A stretch of 64,000 bases of DNA from CAMBRQ01 sp945870325. Lineage in GTDB: Bacteria > Bacillota > Clostridia > Lachnospirales > Lachnospiraceae. The position numbers and the translations under genes are program-made. Positions 52,781 to 60,459 of the stretch are shown in pieces. Numbering within the stretch: the first letter of the stretch is position 1; every line of letters begins with the position of its first letter. The DNA is taken from positions 34,633 through 98,632 of the forward strand of contig NZ_JBNPMC010000007.1 of assembly GCF_050313795.1 (NCBI RefSeq). Direction: 5' to 3'. The notes below the pieces were generated by a model. The model did no database searches. It was not told the DNA's origin and was given only the letters and a program-made list of their open reading frames with translations.

Positions 52781-54156
52781 CAAAGTTGTGGTCGGTAACA
52801 GAAAGGCTCGGTCAGGTTATTGACTATGCGACCAATCCCGAAAAGACTTCTGCCAAAATCAAAAGGGAATTTTCGCCGGAACAGTATCAGGCTCTTGCAG
52901 ATGTTATTGCTTATGCAAAGGACGAAGAAAAAACTGAGCGAGAATTTTATGTTGAGGGTATCAACTGTAATGTGGCGATTGCCCGTGACCAGTTCATAAC
53001 GGTTAAGGAACAGTATCAAAAGACAGATGGTATCCAAGCCTATCACGGATATTTGAGTTTCAAGGAAACAGATATATCTCCTGAGATGGTACAGAAAATC
53101 GGAATGGAATTTGCAAATGAAGTGTGGGGGAAAAGATTTCAGGTTGTTGTGACAACCCATCTGAACACAAAGCACCTGCACTGCCATTTTGTCATCAACT
53201 CTATTTCTTTTGTCGATGGCAAACATTTGTGGGGAGAGGAAAAAGCGTGGTTCAAATTCCGAAAAGTTGCAGACAGAATTTGTGAGAAGTACGGACTTTA
53301 CTATGATCCGAATCCGAACCGCAGTAAGCAGTCGGATTATCTGACGATGAAAGAAAAGGCAGGTATGCCGACACGCTACTCGGTTGCAAAAGAAGCCATT
53401 GATTATGCTATCGACCACAGCAAGACCCTGAAAGAATTTCAGTTTGCTCTCAAGGAAATGGGATATGCCTATAACCTAAGTCCAAGCCGAAAATACTGGA
53501 CGGTCATTCCAAAGGGATACGATAAGCCGATACGACTGAAAAATCTCGGAGCAGATTATACCAATGACCGGATTGTAGAGCGTATCAAAGAAAATCGTGA
53601 CAGATGGGCAGAGATTGAGCCGTTCCAGAGGGCGACCTATAAACCAAGACAGTACCGTATGCAGACCAGAGGGCAGAAGCTGAAAAAGAAAGGCGGACTT
53701 TATGGGCTGTATCTGTATTACTGTTACAGACTCGGTTATCTGCCCAAGTATAAGAAACAGAATAACGCAAGGCTTCATTATCTTTTGAAAGATGATTTGA
53801 TGAAGCTCGATAAGATTACTGATGAAGTAAGGCTGCTCGGACGAGAAAATATTTCCACGGACGAACAGCTTTTTTCACATAAGACTTCCTTAGAGGAGCA
53901 GATGAAAAATCTGATTGCCGGAAGAACACATCTCCGAAAAAAGATAAGAACAAATATTGATGATGGTCAGCTTCAGGCGGCAAAAGATGAAATCGCTTCT
54001 ATCAATGGAGAATTGAAGAAACTCCGACGGGAAGTAAAACTCTGCGAAAATATTGCGGAGAGGTCAAAGGTTATGGAAGAAAACCTTGAGCATATCGAAA
54101 CAGAGGAACAAAAACAGCAGAGAAAGGAGAAATCACGCTATGAACAACGGTGGTGA
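52771..54156 (+). CDS. Relaxase (MobA/VirD2, MOBP type)
   Basis: A 461-residue relaxase. It starts MAVTKLWSVTERLGQVIDY, with the catalytic Tyr most likely among the first 20 residues. It carries the three-histidine metal motif HLHCHFVINS near residue 136 with the preceding QVVVTTHLNTK, and AYHGYLSFK. It would nick oriT and stay attached to the 5' end. The C-terminal 130 residues are basic and coiled. Overlaps mobC and the next gene, so the relaxosome genes form one coupled unit. Confidence 0.93.
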   Translation: MAVTKLWSVTERLGQVIDYATNPEKTSAKIKREFSPEQYQALADVIAYAKDEEKTEREFYVEGINCNVAIARDQFITVKEQYQKTDGIQAYHGYLSFKETDISPEMVQKIGMEFANEVWGKRFQVVVTTHLNTKHLHCHFVINSISFVDGKHLWGEEKAWFKFRKVADRICEKYGLYYDPNPNRSKQSDYLTMKEKAGMPTRYSVAKEAIDYAIDHSKTLKEFQFALKEMGYAYNLSPSRKYWTVIPKGYDKPIRLKNLGADYTNDRIVERIKENRDRWAEIEPFQRATYKPRQYRMQTRGQKLKKKGGLYGLYLYYCYRLGYLPKYKKQNNARLHYLLKDDLMKLDKITDEVRLLGRENISTDEQLFSHKTSLEEQMKNLIAGRTHLRKKIRTNIDDGQLQAAKDEIASINGELKKLRREVKLCENIAERSKVMEENLEHIETEEQKQQRKEKSRYEQRW

Positions 54157-54934
54157 CGCAGCAGAGCAGGTCGTTAGGCTTTCGCTTGAAGGATTTGAAG
54201 TTGCTGCAAGATTAAGCGGTTCGGCGGCGAAGAATATCGCATTGCTTTTGGTATCGGTTCTGAAGCAGGAACAAAAGACGAAGGGCAAAGCAAGGCTTAC
54301 CAATATGATTAAGTCAGGCAAGGAGCTGAAAGTCTTTTCCATTCCGCAAAAGGATTTGAAGAAGTTTACCGAACAGGCAAAACGCTATGGCGTTCTTTAT
54401 TGTGTCCTCAGAGATAAGAACACAAAGGGAGAGAACGCTCCGGTAGATATTATTGCAAGAGCAGAGGACGCTTCTAAAATTCAGCGTATCGTTGAAAGAT
54501 TTGAACTTGGCAAGGTGGATAAGGCTTCGATTGTCAGTGAAGCAGAGAAGGCTATCGCAGACCGTGAAGCGGTTGAGAAAGAAAAGCCGACCAAATCCAA
54601 GAGTGAAATCATTATGGAAGAAGCAGTCAGAAATCCAATGCAGAAAGAGGAGCGAGCAAACGAAAACCCCTCAGTCGCCAAAACAGACAAAAGCCCTCTG
54701 TCAAGGCAAAACTCAGAGCCGGTAGAAACGCAATCTGATAAGGGTGTTGCAAAGCCAGTGGAAAAGCCATCGGTCAAAGAGAAACTTGACCGTTACAAGG
54801 CACAGGCAAAACAGCAAAAAGAAGCAGAGCGTAAAGAGCCGGAGGTTAAGAAAGACGGCAAGAAGCCGCAGCAGAAAAACGGTCAGACGGTACACCGTCA
54901 GCCGAAGAAGAAACCCAAAACAAAAGAGAGGTAA
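54140..54934 (+). CDS. PcfB-family (DUF3801) conjugation protein
   Basis: A protein of 264 residues. The first 130 match the PcfB/DUF3801 type (EQVVRLSLEGFEVAARLSG, SGKELKVFSIPQKDLKKFTEQAKRYGV, IARAEDASKIQRIVERF). The rest is a low-complexity Lys/Glu/Gln-rich tail. PcfB of pCF10 helps the relaxase reach the coupling protein. ATG 54140 is used because it follows AGAAAGGAG; the frame is open from 54053. Confidence 0.85.
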   Translation: MNNGGDAAEQVVRLSLEGFEVAARLSGSAAKNIALLLVSVLKQEQKTKGKARLTNMIKSGKELKVFSIPQKDLKKFTEQAKRYGVLYCVLRDKNTKGENAPVDIIARAEDASKIQRIVERFELGKVDKASIVSEAEKAIADREAVEKEKPTKSKSEIIMEEAVRNPMQKEERANENPSVAKTDKSPLSRQNSEPVETQSDKGVAKPVEKPSVKEKLDRYKAQAKQQKEAERKEPEVKKDGKKPQQKNGQTVHRQPKKKPKTKER

Positions 54935-54940
54935 TTCACT

Positions 54941-55825
54941 ATGACAAATGATTTCAAACCCGCAAAGGCTGGCGGTAATCAGCCAAGATTATCCAAAGAG
55001 GAGTATGCAGAAAAGAAGCGAGCAGAAAAAGAAAAAGTCTATCAGATGATTGATGATGCTGCCCGTGAGATTGTGAGTGACCCTGAGAAGTTCAAGAACT
55101 TTCTTGATACGCAGAGTCGAATGGACAGATATTCCGCAGCAAATGCTCTCCTTATTTACAGTCAGTATCCGCAGGCGACACAGCTTAAAGATTTTGATGA
55201 TTGGGGTAAGGACAATGTGAAGATTACCAAAGGGGCAAAGAGTATTTCTATCCTTGAACCAGTGGAATACACAAGAGCAGATGGTTCTCCGGGTATTTCC
55301 TACAATGTCAAAAAGGTATTTGATGTTACGCAGACAAATGGAAGAAAAGCTCCGGCAGTATCAGCAAACCGTGACCCGAAAGCACTTATCACGACAATGC
55401 TTGATGTATCTCCGGTGGAGGTTGCGGCAACCGATGAACTTCCGTATCCGAATATGGCAGCTTTCTATAATAATGAAAAGCAGACCTTGTATGTGAAGCG
55501 TAATGTGGGCGACAGCGTAGCAGTTGCCCAGTGTGTCGCTCAGGAACTCGGACACGCACAGCTTTCTATCAACAGTGAAAGTTACAGCCGTAGGGATATG
55601 GGCTTTCAGGCAGTGTGTATCGGATATATGCTTTGCAAGAAGTATGGAGTAGATACACAGAATTTTGCGATTAACCGCATTCCGGAGGGACTGGCTTCCA
55701 AAGAGCCGAAAGAAATCCGTGCGGAGCTTTCCAAGACCCGAAATGCAATGGCAGAAATTCACAGTCATATCTCTGATGAAATGTTCCGCAAGAAGCAGGA
55801 ACGTTCAAAGGACTATGAGAGATAA
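54941..55825 (+). CDS. ArdC-like antirestriction protein (with altered HExxH motif)
   Basis: A 294-residue protein: N-terminal ssDNA-binding ArdC domain (residues 20-110, RMDRYSAANALLIYSQYP and KITKGAKSISI) and a zincin-like C-terminal domain. The metal site is AQELGHAQL (near residue 205), where the first His of HExxH is Gln. In ArdC of other plasmids this metalloprotease domain protects incoming DNA. Whether metal is still bound is doubtful. It ends SKDYER. Confidence 0.8.
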   Translation: MTNDFKPAKAGGNQPRLSKEEYAEKKRAEKEKVYQMIDDAAREIVSDPEKFKNFLDTQSRMDRYSAANALLIYSQYPQATQLKDFDDWGKDNVKITKGAKSISILEPVEYTRADGSPGISYNVKKVFDVTQTNGRKAPAVSANRDPKALITTMLDVSPVEVAATDELPYPNMAAFYNNEKQTLYVKRNVGDSVAVAQCVAQELGHAQLSINSESYSRRDMGFQAVCIGYMLCKKYGVDTQNFAINRIPEGLASKEPKEIRAELSKTRNAMAEIHSHISDEMFRKKQERSKDYER

Positions 55826-55837
55826 TGGGGGGCAGAT

Positions 55838-56041
55838 ATGGAAAAAGAAAAACTCTACCACATTGCTTTGGACGATTACGAACACGGTGTTGTCATTCGC
55901 TCCTTAAATGATGAGAAAACAAAGTTGATGGAGGAAGGCAAGTCCGCAGATGCAGTAGACGACCTGCTTGTAAAAGTCGGAAATGCCCCATTGAAAAAGT
56001 TCAAAGTGATTGAAAGGAAACGCTCAGATGAAGCGAGATAA
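55838..56041 (+). CDS. Small conserved ICE protein (paralogue of 33888-34067)
   Basis: A 67-residue protein (MEKEKLYHIALDDYEHGVVIRS, then SADAVDDLLVKV). It overlaps the following virD4-like gene start by 14 bases. Same layout as the protein at 33888, so an older duplication in this element. Unknown function. Confidence 0.65.
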   Translation: MEKEKLYHIALDDYEHGVVIRSLNDEKTKLMEEGKSADAVDDLLVKVGNAPLKKFKVIERKRSDEAR

Positions 56042-57836
56042 TGACAGGCAGACTGCCATTATTTTATCCATTGTCGGTATCGTTCCGGTCATATGGCTGG
56101 CACTTCTGATTGCACCTTCCATAAGCGGAGGATTGCCGGAGATAGCAGCCAATCTTGCGACACTCTTTGATAATCCATTTTCCATAAAATTATGTGGGGA
56201 CAGCCTGAAAACTGTCCTCATTTTACTTTTATGCTATGGAATGGGTATCGGGATTTATTTCTCAACAAGAAAGAATTACCGCAGACGAGAGGAACATGGT
56301 TCTGCTAAATGGGGCAATGTCAGAGCCATTGATAAAAAGTACCGACAAAAGCCGCTGTCAGAAAATAAGCTGATGACTCAGAATGTGTGCATTGGGCTTA
56401 ATGCCAAGAAGCACAGACGAAATCTGAATACGCTTGTGTGCGGCGGCTCCGGTGCAGGTAAGACGAGGTTTTATGCAAAGCCTAATATTATGAACGCTGC
56501 AAGAAACAGCTATGTGATATTAGACCCGAAAGGGGAAATCCTGCGAGATACGGGACATCTTCTTGAGAAGAAAGGTTACGAAGTGCGTGTGCTTGATTTG
56601 ATTTCAATGGAGAAAAGCCATTGTTACAATCCTTTTGTTTATTTGCAGAATGACAATGATGTGCAGAAGCTCGTAACCAATCTTTTTAAGAGTACCACTC
56701 CGAAAGGTTCACAGAGCAATGACCCATTTTGGGATACGGCAGCGTCAATGCTTCTGCTTGCACTTGTATTTTATCTGCATTATGAAGCACCGCCGGAAGA
56801 ACAGAATTTTGCAATGGTAATGGAAATGTTAAGAGCCGGGGCGATTGAGGACGAGGACGACCCAAGTCCTTCTCCGCTTGATAATCTGTTTTCAGATTTG
56901 ATGATAGATAACCCTGACCACATTGCTTTGAAGTATTACCACTCTTATCATTCCGGTTCTTCCAAAACATTAAAATCTATACAGATAACCCTTGCAGCAA
57001 GGCTTGAAAAGTTTAACTTGGAAAGTCTTGCTGCTCTTACTTCTGCCGATGAACTGGATTTGCAGTCACTCGGAGAGAAAAAGGTGGCGCTGTTTGCACT
57101 GATACCGGATAACGACTCCAGTTTCAACTTCTTGGTATCCATTCTTTACACACAGCTCTTTCAGCAGTTGTTTTATGCAGCCGACCATATCCACGGCGGT
57201 TGTCTGCCGATGCCTGTTCATTTTATGATGGACGAATTTGCCAATGTTTCACTGCCGGACGATTTCGACAAGATACTGTCGGTTATGCGTTCCCGTGGGG
57301 TATCGGTAAGCATCATCTTACAGAACTTGGCACAGCTTAAAGCCTTGTTTGAAAAACAGTGGGAGAGCATTGTGGGTAACTGCGATGAATTTCTTTACCT
57401 CGGTGGAAATGAGCAGTCAACCCATAAATATGTGTCGGAGCTGTTAGGCAAGGAAACCATTGATACCAACACGTTCGGAAAGAGTACTGGAAGAAGCGGT
57501 AACTATTCCACCAACTATCAGATTAGCGGCAGAGAGTTACTTACCCCTGATGAGGTGCGTATGCTCGATAATCAGTACGCTATTTTATTTATCCGTGGGG
57601 AAAGACCCATTATGGATTTCAAATATGACATTATGAAACACCCGAATGTGGCACTTACCACAGACGGAAAGGCAAGTCCTTATAAGCACGGAGAAGTTAC
57701 AAAAGATATTGCTTCGATTGCCATTTGGGATATTGACCCTGCAACAGTTCCTGAAAAGGAAATGGAAGAAACGAATTGGGAACTTCTTTCCGATGAGGAA
57801 ATGGAAGTTCTGTTCATAAACAATCAAACAAATTAA
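56028..57836 (+). CDS. VirD4-like coupling protein (TraG/TraD family)
   Basis: A 602-residue ATPase with two N-terminal membrane segments (about 12-32 and 60-85), Walker A GGSGAGKTRF near residue 138, DPKGEILRDTG after it, and Walker B MMDEFANV near 397. It recruits the relaxase-DNA complex to the channel. The ATG at 56028 follows GAAAGGA. Frame overlaps the previous small gene. Confidence 0.93.
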   Translation: MKRDNDRQTAIILSIVGIVPVIWLALLIAPSISGGLPEIAANLATLFDNPFSIKLCGDSLKTVLILLLCYGMGIGIYFSTRKNYRRREEHGSAKWGNVRAIDKKYRQKPLSENKLMTQNVCIGLNAKKHRRNLNTLVCGGSGAGKTRFYAKPNIMNAARNSYVILDPKGEILRDTGHLLEKKGYEVRVLDLISMEKSHCYNPFVYLQNDNDVQKLVTNLFKSTTPKGSQSNDPFWDTAASMLLLALVFYLHYEAPPEEQNFAMVMEMLRAGAIEDEDDPSPSPLDNLFSDLMIDNPDHIALKYYHSYHSGSSKTLKSIQITLAARLEKFNLESLAALTSADELDLQSLGEKKVALFALIPDNDSSFNFLVSILYTQLFQQLFYAADHIHGGCLPMPVHFMMDEFANVSLPDDFDKILSVMRSRGVSVSIILQNLAQLKALFEKQWESIVGNCDEFLYLGGNEQSTHKYVSELLGKETIDTNTFGKSTGRSGNYSTNYQISGRELLTPDEVRMLDNQYAILFIRGERPIMDFKYDIMKHPNVALTTDGKASPYKHGEVTKDIASIAIWDIDPATVPEKEMEETNWELLSDEEMEVLFINNQTN

Positions 57837-57855
57837 ATTTTGGAGGTATTCAACT

Positions 57856-58218
57856 ATGACTATTTTTAAGAAAAAAGCAACTGATACTCAGGAAACAAAG
57901 AAACTGCCTATGACCGGAAAGGTTAAGAAAGGCTTCCGTGCTTATTGCACAATGGTTATTGTCGGTGCGTTGGCACTTGGAATGACAACGACTGCATTTG
58001 CAGCGAATGACCCGCTTACTGTAGTCAACAATCTGTCTGATTTTATCTTCGGACTTATCCGTGCCATCGGTATGATTTTACTCGGCTTTGGTATCGTGCA
58101 GGTCGGTCTTTCACTCAAATCTCACGACCCTTCTCAGAGAGCCAATGGCTTCCTGACTCTTGCGGGCGGTGTCATTATCACTTTTGCGAAAGAAATCCTT
58201 ACTCTTATCACAGGCTAA
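57856..58218 (+). CDS. Maff2 family mobile element protein
   Basis: A 120-residue protein with a basic N-terminus, signal-like membrane segment (TMVIVGALALGMTTTAFAAND) and two more hydrophobic segments (FIFGLIRAIGMILLGFGIVQVG, FLTLAGGVIITFAKEIL). Same general design as the VirB2/TrbC pilin-like proteins. Maff2 is a standard member of this conjugation module. Starts after TTGGAGG. Confidence 0.85.
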   Translation: MTIFKKKATDTQETKKLPMTGKVKKGFRAYCTMVIVGALALGMTTTAFAANDPLTVVNNLSDFIFGLIRAIGMILLGFGIVQVGLSLKSHDPSQRANGFLTLAGGVIITFAKEILTLITG

Positions 58219-58291
58219 GATAAGTGTTACACAGTTATCGAGGGGTGTGCCAAGTTAAGGAACACCCCTTAATTGTAAGGAGGTGCTTTGA

Positions 58292-59128
58292 ATGAGTGAT
58301 AACTGGGTAGTTCAAAATCTTGAAAATGCCCTTGAAACTTGGAATGAAAAATTGTCTGAAATATGGACACTCATCACAACTACACCGCAGAACTTTAAGG
58401 GCGGGAATATCTGGAAGGTTATCGTTGACATCAATGGTGCAGTTCAGGCTATCGGGCTTGCCTTGCTTGTATTGTTTTTCGTGATAGGTATGGTAAAGAC
58501 CTGCGGCAGCTTTACAGATGTGAAGAAACCGGAACACGCTTTAAAACTCTTTGTCCGTTTTGCACTGGCGAAAGGTGTTATCACATACGGAATGGAGCTT
58601 ATGCTTGCATTATTTAATATTGTGCAAGGTACGATTTCAACCATTATGAATGCTGCCGGATTTGGAACTCCGGAACAGACGACCTTGCCCGCAGAGATGG
58701 TAACGACCATAGAGGACTGCGGATTTTTCGAGAGTATTCCCTTGTGGGCGGTAACGCTTATCGGAGGATTATTTATCACGGTGCTGTCGTTCATTCTGAT
58801 AATGACAGTGTACGGACGATTTTTCAAACTTTATATGTACACCGCACTTGCACCGATACCGCTTTCCACATTTGCAGGAGAACCGACACAGAATGTAGGC
58901 AAGAGTTTTATCAAGAGCTATTGTGCCGTTCTGCTTGAGGGAGCAGTCATTGTACTTGCTTGTATTATTTTCTCCGTATTTGCTTCATCGCCGCCAGTGG
59001 TTAATCCTGATGCAGCAGCAGTTACGCAGGTGTGGGCATATATCGGGGAACTGGTATTTAATATGCTCGTTCTTGTCGGTGCAGTGAAAATGTCTGACCG
59101 TATTATCCGAGAAATGATGGGACTTTAA
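58292..59128 (+). CDS. VirB6/TrbL-like channel protein
   Basis: A 278-residue membrane protein with five to six hydrophobic segments (first about 50-72, others around 98-118, 155-178, 218-240, 255-272). It has the pattern FFKLYMYTALAPIPLSTFAGE near residue 180, found in VirB6/TrbL-type proteins of Gram-positive ICEs. It should form part of the inner-membrane channel. Starts after AAGGAGGTG. Confidence 0.85.
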   Translation: MSDNWVVQNLENALETWNEKLSEIWTLITTTPQNFKGGNIWKVIVDINGAVQAIGLALLVLFFVIGMVKTCGSFTDVKKPEHALKLFVRFALAKGVITYGMELMLALFNIVQGTISTIMNAAGFGTPEQTTLPAEMVTTIEDCGFFESIPLWAVTLIGGLFITVLSFILIMTVYGRFFKLYMYTALAPIPLSTFAGEPTQNVGKSFIKSYCAVLLEGAVIVLACIIFSVFASSPPVVNPDAAAVTQVWAYIGELVFNMLVLVGAVKMSDRIIREMMGL

Positions 59129-59142
59129 GGAGAGATTTTGAG

Positions 59143-59280
59143 ATGAACCAAAGAGATTGTAAGAAATGTGTTTACTATGGCGGTAAACGGAAAGGCAAAG
59201 TCTTTTGCCTGAATGATAAATGCGTGAGGGAGAACGACCGAAATCGCAGGAAAGGAAACAGATATGGAAGTAAAAATTAA
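59143..59280 (+). CDS. 45-residue Cys-rich protein
   Basis: ATG at 59143 after TAAGGAGAG. The product starts MNQRDCKKCVYYGGKRKGKV and continues FCLNDKC, giving a C-x2-C...C-x4-C set that could bind zinc, then a basic tail. It overlaps the prgI start by 17 bases, which supports real translation. Unknown function. Confidence 0.6.
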   Translation: MNQRDCKKCVYYGGKRKGKVFCLNDKCVRENDRNRRKGNRYGSKN

Positions 59281-59632
59281 CCGAGAAATCAGAAATTATA
59301 CAGAGTCAATGTTTTTTGGACTGTCGCTTAGACAGTTCATTTTTTCTGTTCTCGCTTGTGGCGTTGCAGTAGGACTGTATTTCTTGCTCAGACCGTATGT
59401 TGGCACGGAAACCGTATCGTGGGTGTGCATTTTGGGTGCTGCCCCGTTTGCGGCACTTGGCTTTGTGAAGTACAACGGTATGACCGCAGAGAAAGCCATC
59501 TATGCGTGGATAAAATCGGAGTTTTTAATGCCGAAGAAGCTGGTGTTTCACTCCACCAATGTGTATTACGAACTGATGAAGCCAAGCATTGAACAGAAGC
59601 AAAAAGACCATTTTCGAGAATCTAAAACATAA
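59264..59632 (+). CDS. PrgI-family conjugation protein (VirB3-like)
   Basis: A 122-residue protein with two membrane segments (about 22-45 and 48-68) and the PrgI opening EVKINREIRNYTESMFFGLSLRQ. In pCF10 PrgI belongs to the channel next to the VirB4 ATPase. Normally virB4 follows directly; here a nucleotidyltransferase gene lies between. Confidence 0.9.
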   Translation: MEVKINREIRNYTESMFFGLSLRQFIFSVLACGVAVGLYFLLRPYVGTETVSWVCILGAAPFAALGFVKYNGMTAEKAIYAWIKSEFLMPKKLVFHSTNVYYELMKPSIEQKQKDHFRESKT

Positions 59633-59734
59633 AATAAGATTTAAGCTATTGACAGACAAGTGCTTTCTGAATATACTATAATGATTTAGCATTTGACTAG
59701 ATGGGCGGCTTGGGAAGAAAGGAGAAATGTTAAT

Positions 59735-60385
59735 ATGTATAAGTATGTGGAAGACAAACAGTTTCTGAGCCGTATGCGTTCGTTATGTGGAGAAATAATG
59801 CAAGACCTTTGCCATACGCTTAAAGAAGAATATGATATTGGTGCTTCATTCTATCTCGTGGGTAGTGGTGCAAGAAACCTGATATTACAAAATGCTAATC
59901 GACCGATTGATTTGGATTATAATCTTGAAATCACAAGAACAGATGATTGGGAAGATTGCAAAGAAATCAAAGAATGTGTCAGAAAGGCTTTCAATATTGT
60001 TCTTAGAGAATATGGGTGGAGCGACTGCCAAGATTCTACCTCATCTTTGACAACGGAAAAGCGGCACTTTAATCAGGGGAATAGTACAGAATTTTCAATG
60101 GATATTTGTATTGTTTGCGAGGATACAGACGGGAACTATCATCGCCTTATTCACGATAAGCGACGTTTTCCAAACAGATATTTCTGGAATCAAGCACCTA
60201 ATTCAAGAAACATTAGAGAGAAAGCGAAGTATATCAAAGAAAAAGGAAAATGGACATTAGTTAGAGAGCAGTATCTGAGAATAAAAAATCAGTATTTAAC
60301 TTCCAACGACTACAACCATTCCTCTTTCATTTGCTATATTGAAGCAGTCAATAATGTATATAATTCAAGAAAGCACTGGAACTAA
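59735..60385 (+). CDS. Nucleotidyltransferase-fold protein inserted between prgI and virB4
   Basis: A 216-residue protein. It has the minimal nucleotidyltransferase signature: GSGARNLIL near residue 45 and RPIDLDYNLE near 57 (two Asp), with a third candidate Asp in FSMDICIVCE near 127. The rest is helical. The base composition is more AT-rich than that of neighbouring transfer genes, and it has its own ribosome site (AAAGGAGAAA) and a terminator-like hairpin. It seems to be cargo inserted into the transfer operon. Might be a resistance or antitoxin-like nucleotidyltransferase; substrate unknown. Confidence 0.7.
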   Translation: MYKYVEDKQFLSRMRSLCGEIMQDLCHTLKEEYDIGASFYLVGSGARNLILQNANRPIDLDYNLEITRTDDWEDCKEIKECVRKAFNIVLREYGWSDCQDSTSSLTTEKRHFNQGNSTEFSMDICIVCEDTDGNYHRLIHDKRRFPNRYFWNQAPNSRNIREKAKYIKEKGKWTLVREQYLRIKNQYLTSNDYNHSSFICYIEAVNNVYNSRKHWN

Positions 60386-60401
60386 ATAAAACCAATTTGA
60401 T

Positions 60402-60437
60402 GTATCGTCACTATAATCAGTGGCGATATTTTTTTAC
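60402..60437 (+). terminator. Hairpin with T run between the nucleotidyltransferase gene and virB4
   Basis: ATCGTCAC pairs with GTGGCGAT (one G-T pair) around TATAATCA, followed by ATTTTTTT. It would reduce, but perhaps not abolish, transcription into virB4. Confidence 0.65.
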
Positions 60438-60459
60438 CAAAAGGAGGTCATGAGTTTTT

